In this document: positions 26,693 to 37,017 of the stretch, piece by piece | Position numbering within the stretch: the first letter of the stretch is position 1 | Layout of the letters: each line of letters opens with the position of its first letter | Assembly: GCF_900120335.1 (NCBI RefSeq) | Contig: NZ_LT635477.1 | Location: 1,550,001-1,614,000 of the forward strand | DNA length: 64,000 nt | Direction of reading: 5' to 3' | Source: Helicobacter pylori | Lineage (GTDB): Bacteria; Campylobacterota; Campylobacteria; Campylobacterales; Helicobacteraceae | Translations under genes and position numbers: made by a program | Notes under the pieces: generated by a model | Seen by the model: the letters and a program-made list of their open reading frames with translations, nothing else | Databases searched by the model: none | What the model was told of the DNA's origin: nothing

Positions 26693-28645
26693 ATGCAAAA
26701 ATCACTGATCACAACCCCCATTTATTATGTGAATGACATCCCTCATATTGGCCATGCTTATACGACTTTGATTGCGGACACTTTAAAGAAGTATTACACG
26801 CTTCAAGGCGAAGAAGTCTTTTTTTTAACCGGCACCGATGAGCATGGGCAAAAGATCGAACAAAGCGCGAGGTTGAGGAATCAAAGCCCCAAAGCTTACG
26901 CCGATAGCATTAGCGCGATTTTTAAAAACCAGTGGGATTTTTTCAATTTGGATTATGATGGTTTTATCCGCACCACAGACAGCGAGCATCAAAAATGCGT
27001 GCAAAACGCCTTTGAAATCATGTTTGAAAAAGGGGACATTTATAAAGGCACTTATAGTGGGTATTATTGCGTGAGCTGTGAGAGTTATTGTGCGATCTCT
27101 AAAACGGACAACACGAACGATAAAGTCCTATGCCCTGATTGCTTGAGGGAGACTACGCTTTTAGAAGAAGAGAGTTATTTTTTTAAATTGAGCGCGTATG
27201 AAAAGCCTTTATTGGAGTTTTACGCTAAAAACCCTGAAGCGATTTTGCCTATTTATCGTAAAAATGAGGTAACTTCTTTTATTGAGCAGGGTTTATTGGA
27301 TCTGTCTATCACGCGTACGAGCTTTGAGTGGGGCATTCCTTTGCCTAAAAAGATGAACGATCCTAAACATGTGGTGTATGTTTGGCTGGACGCTTTATTG
27401 AATTATGCGAGCGCGTTAGGGTATTTGAACGATTTAGACAATAAAATGGTGCATTTTGAACGCGCTAGGCATATTGTGGGTAAGGATATTTTACGCTTCC
27501 ATGCCATTTATTGGCCAGCCTTTTTGATGAGTTTGAATTTGCCCTTATTCAAACAGCTTTGCGTGCATGGGTGGTGGACGATAGAGGGCGTGAAAATGAG
27601 TAAGAGCTTGGGTAATGTTTTAGACGCTCAAAAGCTCGCTATGGAGTATGGGATTGAAGAATTACGCTATTTTTTATTGCGTGAGGTGCCTTTTGGGCAA
27701 GATGGGGATTTTTCTAAAAAAGCGTTAACAGAAAGGATCAATGCGAATTTGAATAACGATTTGGGGAATTTGCTGAATCGCTTGCTAGGCATGGCTAAAA
27801 AATATTTCAATTATTCTCTAAAAAGTGCCAAAATCACCGCATATTATCCTAAAGAGCTAGAAAAAGCGCATCAAATTTTAGATAACGCTAATTCTTTCGT
27901 ACCTAAAATGCAGTTGCATAAGGCTTTAGAGGAATTGTTTAATATTTATGATTTTTTGAATAAACTCATCGCTAAAGAAGAGCCGTGGGTCTTGCATAAA
28001 AACAACGAATCAGAAAAACTAGAAGCTTTATTGAGTTTGATCGCAAACGCGCTGTTACAATCAAGCTTCTTGCTCTATGCGTTCATGCCAAAGAGCGCTA
28101 TGAAATTAGCGAGCGCTTTTCGTGTAGAAATCACGCCCAATAATTACGAACGCTTTTTTAAAGCTAAAAATTTACAAGATATGGTTTTACAAGACACCGA
28201 GCCTTTATTTTGTAAAATGGAAAAAGTGGAAAAAGCCTCACCAGAAAAAGCCCCACTAAAAGAAAATCAAGAAAAAGAAAAAAAAGACGAAAAAGAAAAA
28301 GCCCCACCAACACAAGAAAATTATATCAATATTGAGGATTTCAAAAAAGTAGAGATTAAAGTGGGGCTTATCAAAGAAGCTCAAAGGATTGAAAAATCCA
28401 ATAAATTACTGCGCTTAAAAGTGGATTTAGGCGAAAATCGTTTGAGGCAGATCATCTCAGGGATCGCTTTGGATTATGAGCCTGAAAGTTTGGTGGGGCA
28501 AATGGTGTGCGTGGTGGCTAATTTAAAACCCGCAAAGCTCATGGGCGAAATGAGTGAGGGCATGATTTTAGCGGTGCGAGATAGCGATAATCTAGCTTTA
28601 ATCAGCCCTACCAAAGAAAAAATCGCAGGAAGTTTGATCAGTTAA
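26693..28645 (+). CDS. metG: Methionyl-tRNA synthetase
   Basis: MetG charges initiator and elongator tRNA-Met. The class I HIGH motif is HIGHAYT near residue 20, and the KMSKS motif is GVKMSKSLGNV near 302. A single CxxC pair set (YYCVSCESYC and LCPDC, about 128-150) is the zinc knuckle of the connective peptide. A Lys/Glu/Pro-rich linker (about 505-545) joins the anticodon domain to a C-terminal tRNA-binding domain (about 547-650, FKKVEIKVGLIKEAQRI), used for dimerisation. At 650 aa it is the two-domain-tail type. The next gene starts on the base after its stop. Confidence 0.97.
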   Translation: MQKSLITTPIYYVNDIPHIGHAYTTLIADTLKKYYTLQGEEVFFLTGTDEHGQKIEQSARLRNQSPKAYADSISAIFKNQWDFFNLDYDGFIRTTDSEHQKCVQNAFEIMFEKGDIYKGTYSGYYCVSCESYCAISKTDNTNDKVLCPDCLRETTLLEEESYFFKLSAYEKPLLEFYAKNPEAILPIYRKNEVTSFIEQGLLDLSITRTSFEWGIPLPKKMNDPKHVVYVWLDALLNYASALGYLNDLDNKMVHFERARHIVGKDILRFHAIYWPAFLMSLNLPLFKQLCVHGWWTIEGVKMSKSLGNVLDAQKLAMEYGIEELRYFLLREVPFGQDGDFSKKALTERINANLNNDLGNLLNRLLGMAKKYFNYSLKSAKITAYYPKELEKAHQILDNANSFVPKMQLHKALEELFNIYDFLNKLIAKEEPWVLHKNNESEKLEALLSLIANALLQSSFLLYAFMPKSAMKLASAFRVEITPNNYERFFKAKNLQDMVLQDTEPLFCKMEKVEKASPEKAPLKENQEKEKKDEKEKAPPTQENYINIEDFKKVEIKVGLIKEAQRIEKSNKLLRLKVDLGENRLRQIISGIALDYEPESLVGQMVCVVANLKPAKLMGEMSEGMILAVRDSDNLALISPTKEKIAGSLIS

Positions 28646-29665
28646 ATGCGATTAGGGGTGAATGAAGCCGTAGAATTGAGTTTGGGTGAATTGCAAAACA
28701 CACCCTCAATCAGCTATTTTAATTCTATTGTTTTGTCCTTAAATAAAGTCCAAAAAGGCTCTTTATTTGCCGCTAAAGATCATGCGCTCATTCCTAAAGC
28801 TTTAGAGTTAGGGGCTTATGGGATTTTATATACAGGAGAATATCCTTTAAGCGATAAGGATGTGGCATGGATCAAGCTTAAAGATATAGAGCATTCTTTG
28901 AACCATTTGTTTAAATTTTGTTTGTTGAATGAGCGCGTGGTTGGAGCGTTGTTAAGCCCCATAGAATTAGAGATCGCTTCTAAAATCATCGTGAGCGAAT
29001 TTGTGTGGTGTTTGAAAGAGAGTCTTGAAGATTTATTCATTATGGAAGGGTGTAAAATAGCCTTTTTTGATAAATTGGAGTGGCTTCATTTGTTTTACAA
29101 GCAAGAACGCTTGAAAGAAGATTTGAAAGACGATTTAAAAGAAAGCCGTTTGATTGTTCTCAACCAATCGTTTTTTTGCAGTGCTTTAGTCTATGAAAAA
29201 CAAGAATACGAATTAAAAATGCCATGCATCTTTTTAGAGCCTTTAAAAAGGGTGATTCAATTGTGCGAGAAATTAAAGATTGAATTTGATTTGAATCTTT
29301 TAGGCAAAAAAGAATACCCAATAGATCATTGCAAACCCTTTTTTGTGAATAAAAATTTAGAAATAGCCCCCTATGGCGCAACGGCAAGGGTGATTGCCGC
29401 TGAGACTTCAAAAGAATTGTTTGAAACGATGCTTCAAAAAGCCTTTGAGAATTTATCGTGGGGGAAAATTGTCGTGTTTTGTCGTAAAAACAGCGTGGCT
29501 TTCTTTGAAAAAAATAACCCTTATTGTTACACCACTCATAACAACCTTAAAGAGCAATTAAAAAATTTAGCGTTTAATTTCGCTTTTATTTATGGGATTA
29601 GCTCCCATCATTTAGAATCCCTTTTAAACCCCCCCCTTTTTAAAAAAACCCCCACGCTATGGTAA
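28646..29665 (+). CDS. Unknown protein, weak resemblance to Mur ligase N-terminus
   Basis: This 339-aa protein is in an operon-like run immediately after metG (no gap) and 3 bases before cmoB. The first 90 residues (SYFNSIVLSLNKVQKGSLFAA and the GAYGILYTGEYPL segment) recall the N-terminal UDP-binding domain of MurE/MurF ligases (the DSRKVKPGDLFVA type region). No P-loop or ATP-grasp motif follows, so it is not a functional ligase by sequence. The rest is a helical, Leu/Lys-rich protein. Function is unknown; the resemblance is by eye and uncertain. Confidence 0.7.
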   Translation: MRLGVNEAVELSLGELQNTPSISYFNSIVLSLNKVQKGSLFAAKDHALIPKALELGAYGILYTGEYPLSDKDVAWIKLKDIEHSLNHLFKFCLLNERVVGALLSPIELEIASKIIVSEFVWCLKESLEDLFIMEGCKIAFFDKLEWLHLFYKQERLKEDLKDDLKESRLIVLNQSFFCSALVYEKQEYELKMPCIFLEPLKRVIQLCEKLKIEFDLNLLGKKEYPIDHCKPFFVNKNLEIAPYGATARVIAAETSKELFETMLQKAFENLSWGKIVVFCRKNSVAFFEKNNPYCYTTHNNLKEQLKNLAFNFAFIYGISSHHLESLLNPPLFKKTPTLW

Positions 29666-29668
29666 GTC

Positions 29669-30454
29669 ATGCTCATTTGTAACGATAAATTCAATCCAAA
29701 AACCCTTTTAGAAGAAATCATGGCACTAAGGCCATGGCGTAAAGGCCCTTTTGAAATTTCTCAAATTAAGATTGATAGCGAATGGGATAGCTCCATTAAA
29801 TGGGATCTAGTCAAAAACGCCACTCCCTTAAAAGACAAAATAGTGGCTGATGTGGGTTGCAATAACGGCTATTACTTGTTTAAGATGCTAGAACATAAGC
29901 CTAAAAGTTTGGTGGGGTTTGATCCGGGCGTTTTAGTCAAAAAACAATTTGAATTTTTAGCCCCCTTTTTTGATAAAGAAAAAAAAATCATTTATGAGTC
30001 TTTAGGGGTAGAGGGTTTGCATGAAAAATACCCTAACGCTTTTGATGTCGTTTTTTGCTTAGGGGTGCTATACCACAGGAAAAGCCCGCTAGAAGCTTTA
30101 AAAGCCTTGTATCATGCTTTAAAGATAAAAGGGGAGCTGGTGTTGGATACGCTTATTATTGATTCGCCCCTAGACATCGCCCTTTGCCCTAAAAAAACTT
30201 ACGCTAAAATGAAAAACGTTTATTTTATCCCTAGCGTTAGCGCTTTAAAAGGGTGGTGCGAAAGGGTGGGGTTTGAAAATTTTGAGATTCTTAGCGTTTC
30301 AAAGACCACGCCTAAAGAACAGCGTAAAACGGATTTTATTTTGGGGCAAAGTTTGGAAGATTTTTTGGATAAAACGGATCACTCTAAAACTTTAGAGGGG
30401 TATGACGCCCCTTTAAGGGGGTATTTTAAAATGCTTAAACCAAGCAAGCGTTAA
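29669..30454 (+). CDS. cmoB: tRNA U34 carboxymethyltransferase
   Basis: CmoB transfers a carboxymethyl group from carboxy-SAM to 5-hydroxyuridine 34 of certain tRNAs, widening wobble reading. The SAM-binding motif VADVGCNNGYYLFKML is at about 61-76. The Trp/Lys-rich region RPWRKGPFEI and WDSSIKWD upstream, and FDVVFCLGVLYHRKSP, are diagnostic of CmoB. At 261 aa it is shorter than E. coli CmoB, as the N-terminal arm is reduced. The partner CmoA is not in this window. Confidence 0.92.
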   Translation: MLICNDKFNPKTLLEEIMALRPWRKGPFEISQIKIDSEWDSSIKWDLVKNATPLKDKIVADVGCNNGYYLFKMLEHKPKSLVGFDPGVLVKKQFEFLAPFFDKEKKIIYESLGVEGLHEKYPNAFDVVFCLGVLYHRKSPLEALKALYHALKIKGELVLDTLIIDSPLDIALCPKKTYAKMKNVYFIPSVSALKGWCERVGFENFEILSVSKTTPKEQRKTDFILGQSLEDFLDKTDHSKTLEGYDAPLRGYFKMLKPSKR

Positions 30455-30470
30455 AATAAAGGATAAGATA

Positions 30471-30899
30471 GTGCAAGAATCAGTCGTTCATGTGGATTAT
30501 GACTCTTTAGAGACTTGTAAGAATTTCAAACCAAGCGTTGGCACTGAATTGGTCGTTTTAGAAAAAAACATCGCCCATGTCCGTTTCAAGGGCAATGAAA
30601 ACATGGTGTATGAAGAAAATTTTGTGCATGCCGGGTTTGTGCTTCTTGCGTGCAATTATGCGGCCTTGTGCGCGTTGAATAAAAAATACAGCGTGGTGGT
30701 TTCTAATAACATCAATTTTTACGCCCCCCTAGAATTGAATCAAGAAGCACTCATTAAAGCACAAGTCATTCAAGATGGCGTGAAAAAAGCTGAAATAAGG
30801 ATAGAGGCGTTTGTGTTAGACATTCAGGTTTTAGAGGGAATGGTAGAAATCGTGGTGTTTGATAAAAAGCCTTTTAAATTCAATTTTAAAGAAGAGTAG
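30471..30899 (+). CDS. Hotdog-fold thioesterase-like protein
   Basis: The 142-aa protein has the alternating beta-strand and long-helix pattern of hotdog domains (FVHAGFVLLACNYAALCALN is the central helix). An acyl-CoA thioesterase (PaaI-like) role is plausible, but the catalytic residues are not obvious and the substrate is unknown. It begins with a GTG at 30471, preceded by AAGGATAAGATA. It lies between cmoB and the cholesterol glucosyltransferase in the same direction with tiny gaps. Confidence 0.72.
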   Translation: MQESVVHVDYDSLETCKNFKPSVGTELVVLEKNIAHVRFKGNENMVYEENFVHAGFVLLACNYAALCALNKKYSVVVSNNINFYAPLELNQEALIKAQVIQDGVKKAEIRIEAFVLDIQVLEGMVEIVVFDKKPFKFNFKEE

Positions 30900-30902
30900 T
30901 AA

Positions 30903-32072
30903 ATGGTTATTGTTTTAGTCGTGGATAGCTTTAAAGACACCAGTAATGGCACTTCTATGACAGCGTTTCGTTTTTTTGAAGCGCTGAAAAAAAGAGGGCA
31001 TGCGATGAGAGTGGTTGCCCCTCATGTGGATAATTTAGGGAGTGAAGAAGAGGGGTATTACAACCTTAAAGAGCGCTATATCCCCCTAGTTACAGAAATT
31101 TCACACAAACAGCACATTCTTTTTGCTAAACCGGATGAAAAAATTCTACGAAAGGCTTTTAAGGGAGCGGACATGATCCATACTTATTTGCCTTTTTTGC
31201 TAGAAAAAACAGCCGTAAAAATCGCGCGAGAAATGCAAGTGCCTTATATTGGCTCTTTCCATTTACAGCCAGAGCATATTTCTTATAACATGAAATTGGG
31301 GCAATTTTCTTGGCTAAACACCATGCTTTTTTCATGGTTTAAATCTTCGCATTACCGCTATATCCACCATATCCATTGCCCGTCAAAATTCATTGTAGAA
31401 GAATTGGAAAAATACAACTATGGAGGGAAAAAATACGCTATCTCTAACGGCTTTGATCCCATGTTTAAATTTGAGCACCCGCAAAAAAGCCTTTTTGACA
31501 CCACGCCCTTTAAAATCGCTATGGTAGGGCGCTATTCTAATGAAAAAAATCAAAGCGTTCTCATTAAAGCGGTTGCTTTAAGCCGATACAAACAAGACAT
31601 TGTATTATTACTCAAAGGCAAGGGGCCTGATGAGAAAAAAATCAAACTTCTAGCCCAGAAACTAGGCGTAAAAACGGAATTTGGGTTTGTCAATTCCCAT
31701 GAATTGTTAGAGATTTTAAAAACTTGCACCCTTTATGTGCACACGGCCAATGTGGAGAGCGAAGCGATTGCGTGTTTAGAAGCCATTAGCGTGGGGGTTG
31801 TGCCTGTTATCGCTAATAGCCCTTTAAGCGCGACCAGGCAATTCGCGCTAGATGAACGATCGTTATTTGAGCCTAATAACGCTAAAGATTTGAGCGCTAA
31901 AATAGACTGGTGGTTAGAAAACAAACTTGAAAGAGAAAGAATGCAAAACGAATACGCTAAAAGCGCTTTAAATTACACTTTAGAAAATTCAGTCATTCAA
32001 ATTGAAAAAGTTTATGAAGAAGCGATCAGAGATTTTAAAAACAACCCCAACCTCTTTAAAACCTTATCGTGA
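30903..32072 (+). CDS. cgt: Cholesterol alpha-glucosyltransferase
   Basis: This GT4-family enzyme adds glucose from UDP-glucose to host cholesterol, making the cholesteryl glucosides typical of Helicobacter, which aid immune evasion. It has the GT-B form: an N-terminal acceptor domain starting VIVLVVDSFKDTSNGTS, and a C-terminal donor domain with IAMVGRYSNEKNQ (about 203-215) and the donor EX7E motif in ESEAIACLEAISVGVVPV (about 284-300). Basic patches and Trp residues near 137-150 fit membrane association. Length (389 aa) matches the known protein from memory. Confidence 0.93.
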   Translation: MVIVLVVDSFKDTSNGTSMTAFRFFEALKKRGHAMRVVAPHVDNLGSEEEGYYNLKERYIPLVTEISHKQHILFAKPDEKILRKAFKGADMIHTYLPFLLEKTAVKIAREMQVPYIGSFHLQPEHISYNMKLGQFSWLNTMLFSWFKSSHYRYIHHIHCPSKFIVEELEKYNYGGKKYAISNGFDPMFKFEHPQKSLFDTTPFKIAMVGRYSNEKNQSVLIKAVALSRYKQDIVLLLKGKGPDEKKIKLLAQKLGVKTEFGFVNSHELLEILKTCTLYVHTANVESEAIACLEAISVGVVPVIANSPLSATRQFALDERSLFEPNNAKDLSAKIDWWLENKLERERMQNEYAKSALNYTLENSVIQIEKVYEEAIRDFKNNPNLFKTLS

Positions 32073-32086
32073 TAAAAGGATAAAAA

Positions 32087-33934
32087 ATGCAAGAAGTCCA
32101 TGATTATGGGATTAATTTTTGGAGCAATAACGAATTTAAGATAGAAAAAGGTCTGGTTAAAGTTTGTCATGGCAAAAACCCCTCGCTTTTAGAAATCGTT
32201 CAAAGCGTGCGCGATAAGGGCTATAGAGGGCCTTTGTTGGTGCGATTCCCCCATTTGGTGCAAAAACAAATCAAAAGCCTGTTTGATGCGTTTTCTTCAG
32301 CGATTAAAGAATATCAATACAGCGGGGCTTTTAAGGCGGTTTTCCCTTTAAAGGTCAATCAAATGCCCTCGTTTGTTTTGCCTTTAGTACAAGGGGCTAA
32401 GGGTTTGGATTATGGTTTAGAGGCCGGGAGTAAATCCGAACTCATCATTGCGATGAGCTACACGAACCCCACAGCTCCTATCACCGTGAATGGCTTTAAA
32501 GACAAGGAGATGATTGAGCTTGGCTTTATCGCTAAAAGCATGCAGCATGAGATCACTTTAACGATTGAGGGTTTGAATGAGCTAAAAACCATTATCGCTG
32601 TGGCTAAACAAAACGATTTTGTAGCCTGCCCTAAAATTGGTATTCGCATCCGTTTGCACAGCGCTGGCACCGGTGTTTGGGCAAAGAGTGGGGGGATCAA
32701 TTCTAAATTTGGCCTTAGCAGCACGGAAGTTTTAGAAGCGATGCGCCTTTTAGAAGAAAACGACTTACTAGAGCATTTCCACATGATACATTTCCACATA
32801 GGCTCTCAAATCAGCGATATTTCGCCCTTAAAAAAGGCTTTAAGAGAAGCGGGCAACTTGTATGCAGAATTGCGTAAAATGGGCGCTAAAAATCTCAATA
32901 GCGTGAATATTGGAGGGGGGTTAGCCGTAGAATACACCCAACACAAGCACCACCAAGATAAAAACTACACTTTAGAGGAATTCAGCGCTGATGTGGTGTT
33001 TTTATTGAGGGAAATTGTGAAAAATAAGCAAGAAATCGAGCCGGACATTTTCATTGAATCAGGCCGTTACATTTCCGCTAACCATGCCGTTTTAGTGGCC
33101 CCGGTGTTAGAATTGTTTTCGCATGAATACAATGAAAAATCCCTAAAAATTAAAGAAAATAATAACCCCCCCTTGATTGATGAAATGCTAGACTTGCTCG
33201 CTAATATCAATGAAAAAAACGCCATTGAATACTTGCATGATAGTTTTGATCACACCGAGTCGCTATTCACGCTTTTTGATTTGGGCTATATTGATTTGAT
33301 TGACAGGAGCAACACTGAAGTTTTAGCCCATTTGATCGTCAAAAAAGCGGTGCAATTGCTTTATGTTAAGGATCATAACGATATTTTACGCATTCAAGAG
33401 CAGGTCCAAGAGCGCTATTTATTGAATTGCTCGTTTTTCCAAAGCTTGCCGGATTATTGGGGCTTGAGGCAGAATTTCCCGGTCATGCCCTTGAATAAAC
33501 TAGATGAAAAGCCCACCAGGAGCGCGAGCTTGTGGGATATTACTTGCGATAGCGATGGGGAAATCGCTTTTGATTCCACGAAGCCCTTGTTTTTGCATGA
33601 TATAGACATAGATGAAGAAGAATACTTTTTAGCGTTCTTTTTAGTGGGAGCGTATCAAGAAGTTTTAGGCATGAAGCACAATTTATTCACGCACCCTACG
33701 GAATTTAGCGTGGTTTTTGATGAAAAAGGCGATTATGAAGTGGAAGATATTTGCGAAGCCCAAACGATTTTAGACGTGTTAGACGATTTGGACTATGACA
33801 CTAAAGAGATCGAGCGCCTTTTAAAGCAAAAAATTGAAGACAACAACCAACTGGACATGGAAGAAAAGAAAGAAATCATGGGGCGCTTGTATGTCATGCT
33901 GAGCGAAAACGGGTATTTGCGCACGATTTCTTAA
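32087..33934 (+). CDS. speA: Biosynthetic arginine decarboxylase
   Basis: SpeA decarboxylates arginine to agmatine using PLP and magnesium. The PLP lysine lies in AVFPLKVNQ near residue 89. KIGIRIRLHSAGTGVW, FHIGSQISDI and the NIGGGLAVEY motif are the fold-type III barrel signatures; WDITCDSDG, with the cysteine near the active site, is in the C-terminal beta domain. Length (615 aa) is normal. It follows the cholesterol glucosyltransferase by 14 bases and is the last gene before the accessory region. Confidence 0.96.
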   Translation: MQEVHDYGINFWSNNEFKIEKGLVKVCHGKNPSLLEIVQSVRDKGYRGPLLVRFPHLVQKQIKSLFDAFSSAIKEYQYSGAFKAVFPLKVNQMPSFVLPLVQGAKGLDYGLEAGSKSELIIAMSYTNPTAPITVNGFKDKEMIELGFIAKSMQHEITLTIEGLNELKTIIAVAKQNDFVACPKIGIRIRLHSAGTGVWAKSGGINSKFGLSSTEVLEAMRLLEENDLLEHFHMIHFHIGSQISDISPLKKALREAGNLYAELRKMGAKNLNSVNIGGGLAVEYTQHKHHQDKNYTLEEFSADVVFLLREIVKNKQEIEPDIFIESGRYISANHAVLVAPVLELFSHEYNEKSLKIKENNNPPLIDEMLDLLANINEKNAIEYLHDSFDHTESLFTLFDLGYIDLIDRSNTEVLAHLIVKKAVQLLYVKDHNDILRIQEQVQERYLLNCSFFQSLPDYWGLRQNFPVMPLNKLDEKPTRSASLWDITCDSDGEIAFDSTKPLFLHDIDIDEEEYFLAFFLVGAYQEVLGMKHNLFTHPTEFSVVFDEKGDYEVEDICEAQTILDVLDDLDYDTKEIERLLKQKIEDNNQLDMEEKKEIMGRLYVMLSENGYLRTIS

Positions 33935-34040
33935 AAGAACACTATAAATGGATTATAGCTAAAATAAAGATACAAGAAACGCCAAGCAACATTTGAAAAA
34001 AGAAAAATAAAAGAAAAGAATAAAAGAGAGATAAAAAGAG

Positions 34041-34075
34041 AAAAAAAAGGAGACCCCTCACAAGAGAGTAAGGGG
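34041..34075 (-). terminator. Rho-independent terminator after the minus-strand unknown gene
   Basis: On the minus strand, CCCCTTAC pairs with GTGAGGGG (8 bp, one wobble) around a 6-base loop, and then a run of eight T bases follows. It lies just after the stop of the gene ending at 34079. The speA gene ends convergently 107 bases away. Confidence 0.75.
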
Positions 34076-34078
34076 GGA

Positions 34079-34663
34079 TTATTCCTCATCTTTAAAGGTG
34101 GTGTTTTCAGCCTCGCCCTCGTTTTCATCGGCTAAAATCTCATCAATCTCATCTCTAGTCGCTAAACCGAGATTTAATTCAATATCTTTTAGCAAATTCT
34201 CACCAAGACCCGCACAGCTTAAGCCATACCTATTGATACCGCCATCGCATAAGAGTTGTGCTACAAAATACGCCTCTTTTTGATTTTTAGGTAAAACCCA
34301 ACCCCACTCTTCCAAAGTAACACCAAAGCTACCATCAGGTCTTTTTAAGTTTTTCGCATAAGTTTCAATCACCTTACAGAATAAGCAAACATCACCCATA
34401 AGCATATCATCAAAAGTGTCAAAGAACGCCTCTTCAATATTTCTGTTTTCAATCATAGTGTTAAATTCGTGGTCGCTATGGTGCTTTAACTCCTCCATAA
34501 AAGAGAGAGCGTGAATAACGATTAAACTAAATTGAAACCCTCGTCCCTCATAACTCATTGGAGCGAATAACACACCAAGTCTTTTCTTACGCTCCTCATT
34601 AGTATAAGGCTCCATCATAACAGCAAAGGGAGAAGTTGTTTTGTCATCAAAATCAAAGTCCAA
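34079..34663 (-). CDS. Acidic protein of unknown function
   Basis: I do not recognise a family in this 194-aa, strongly acidic protein, which ends in an Asp/Glu-rich tail. A central hydrophobic helix (FQFSLIVIHALSFMEELKHH) and a Cys-containing segment (CLFCKVIETYAKN) are visible. The only available start is a TTG at 34663 with a weak ribosome-binding site. In the same frame, 17 codons upstream of it, lies TAG 34691-34693, and before that comes the tail of the neighbouring frame. Thus it may be the 3' part of one longer gene. Confidence 0.6.
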   Translation of the reverse strand: MDFDFDDKTTSPFAVMMEPYTNEERKKRLGVLFAPMSYEGRGFQFSLIVIHALSFMEELKHHSDHEFNTMIENRNIEEAFFDTFDDMLMGDVCLFCKVIETYAKNLKRPDGSFGVTLEEWGWVLPKNQKEAYFVAQLLCDGGINRYGLSCAGLGENLLKDIELNLGLATRDEIDEILADENEGEAENTTFKDEE

Positions 34664-34690
34664 CTTAAATTTGCTTTCTTTCTCTTTAGG

Positions 34691-34998
34691 CTATTTAGGA
34701 GTTGAAGTCCTATCCTTAACACTCGGTCCGCTAGTTACCACTTTAACGCCTTTTAACAAATCCTCTCCGCTTTTTTGTTTTCAGCGTGAAGTCTCATATG
34801 CTCGGTCAATGGAACTTTATTGAACCACTTTAAGAACTTATCGCTATTGAAAACATAAGAGCCTTGCTGACCTTTATCTGTCTTTAAGGTTACACGATTG
34901 AACCCAATGCTAATGACTTTAGCCTCCACCACTTTATCGTTGATCGTGGCTTTGACTGACGCCCCTACTTTTAATTTATTTTCATTTTGAAGACCCAT
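34691..34998 (-). pseudogene. Small unknown protein, frameshifted at an A6 tract
   Basis: An ATG at 34998, preceded by the strong site AAGGAGT, opens an 81-aa frame ending at 34753. It contains beta-rich, KOW-like sequence (KVGASVKATINDKVVEAKVI). Adding one A to the run at 34771-34776 (T6 on the plus strand) would give a sensible continuation, DLLKGVKVVTSGPSVK, for about 22 more residues up to TAG at 34691. The protein family is unknown. The frame reads on into the downstream acidic protein except for that single TAG. Confidence 0.55.
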
Positions 34999-35148
34999 AA
35001 AATACTCCTTGGTAAAAATTTGTTTTAAATTCCGCTATAATCGGTCGTTCAATGTTTTTCAATGTTTTTTATTTTTTTGGCATGGCTTGTTCCTCCTTGT
35101 TGTGGGGTAGGCGTTTTTCAAACGCCCCCTTATTTTTGAGTGATCGCT

Positions 35149-36966
35149 TCATTTGATCTCTTTCAAAAGAGCGTTTTTAAAAGCTTTAATGGCGTTTTCG
35201 CCCACCAATTCAGCGATACGATAGCGTGAGATTAAAAAGTCTAATAATTTTTCGCTCCTTTCTTGAATCTCTATAAGCCCGAAAGAAGCGTTTTTAGCCA
35301 CTTCTTTTTCACTATAAGAGCCTTTTAGGTATGCCTTTCTTTTTTCATCAAAAGGCTTGTTGCTTAAAGAGCTGTTGGCGTTTTTAGGGATTAAGAGCAA
35401 GTTCCCTAAAGCATGCACGATATGGGGGTTTTAGCCCAATTTTTTTCTTTAGCGCTATAGCCTTGATCGGGGTTTTGGGGCAAGATATACTCAATGCTTT
35501 CTATACTACCATCAAAATTCAGAGTCGTTTCAGGGTTATGGTATAGCTCGTATTCATAAAGCAAGTAATTCAGTGCCTTGCCCCACTCATACCATTTTCT
35601 GGGTTTCTTTTTGGAATGGATATTCTCTTCAAGCAATTCTAAAGCACTATTTTTTTGTCTGTTGAAAAAATTCTTTTCTAGCGTTGGGAGATCTTCAATG
35701 GCGATATTCCCCTCTCCTTCTTTATACGCTTGGAACGCTCTAAAAGCCAATCCAATCCATTCATTTTTAGCTGTATCCCTACCAACAACCCCATAGATCA
35801 AAAACCCGAAACGTTCTAAATACTCTAACAATCCCTCTAATTTTTTGGTGGTGTAAGGCTGTTTGTTAGCGTGTTTCCCTTCAAGCTGTATGGTAAAAAG
35901 AGAGAGCAATAAGGGCAGAAAAGCGTTATCGCTCAAAGCGTTTAAGCGCCGCATTTTGTCTAACAAGGTGCGCGTTTTAGGCGTGATTTCTATCTTAAAT
36001 TCTTTAAGGGTGATAGCTTTTTCATCAAGCGTGTGCAAGAAATTCCACACTTTAGAAGAATAAGAAAGATAGAATAACAATTCGTCTATTTTGTCATATT
36101 CATCGCTAAAGGGTGTGTTATGGGTATATTTTTTATGAGCGTTAAACTCCATTTCCAATAACCTCTTTTTAAAATCCCTTTTTTCGCTATAACAATACGC
36201 TACAAAATGCTTTAAAAACCTCTCTAAATCATCATCTTTAAAGGATCTCAAATCGTCATAAATGATCGTGTAGGTTTTATTGATTTCTTGTTGAAGCGTT
36301 TCTAATTTTTGTCCATTACAAATCTTATGCGCTACAAAATGCAGGCGGTTTTTGAACAATTCCAGAGTGGATAGATCCTTGCCACGATTGTTGATCGTTT
36401 CAAAAGAGCTGAACGGATCGATTCGATTATCATTCAATTCCGCCACGCTAAAAAGCATTTTTTTAGTGAGGGCATCAAACATTCTTTCAAGCGTTTCCAT
36501 AGGCGTATCGCTGATTTTTTCTTTAAAAAATTCATAAGCGTCAATCAAATTTTTAGCGTAAAAAGAAGTTTGAAACTTTTCTAAATCTTTTTCTTCTCCC
36601 AATGATCGCCCCAAAAGCTTCACTCAAACCATAATACTTATAGGACAGAACGGGTTCAAGGTTCATTGAATCATACTTTGGGTCTTTATGTTGGGTAATC
36701 TTGGCTAAAAGGCCTAGTAAAATCAGGCTTGTAGCCAATCGTTGCTGACCGTCTATGATTTCAAAAGCGCTGTCTTCAAGCTCATTTTCAAGCCTTCTTA
36801 AGGTTAGGCTGTGCATGTAATGGAATTTATCTCCTAGCTTAGAGACATGCTCTAAATCGTTCCAAAAATCCTTCAATTGCCTCATCTGCCATGCATACCC
36901 CCTTTGATAGCTAGGGATTTCAAACACGCCTTTTTCAATCACTCCGTCTAAATTTAACAATTCCAT
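35149..36966 (-). pseudogene. DUF262/DUF1524 (GmrSD-like) protein broken by two frameshifts
   Basis: The N-terminal part (36553-36966) carries the DUF262 ParB-like motifs PSYQRGYAW and IIDGQQRLATSLIL. The middle frame (35406-36623) continues with FETINNRGKDLSTLELFKN, and ends near the DUF1524 HNH core. The last part (35149-35418) gives HALGNLLLIPKNANSSLSN, typical of DUF1524. Such proteins include the GmrSD type IV endonucleases that cut modified DNA. One extra base near 36600 and a C5 run (35422-35426 region) that reads through as C6 separate the frames. The HNH core motif reads IEYILPQ, with Tyr where His is usual. Intact, the protein would be about 600 aa. Confidence 0.8.
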
Positions 36967-37017
36967 TAAAATCCTTTCTTAAAATGAATGGGTTTATGGG
37001 TTAAAACCCACAATCCT

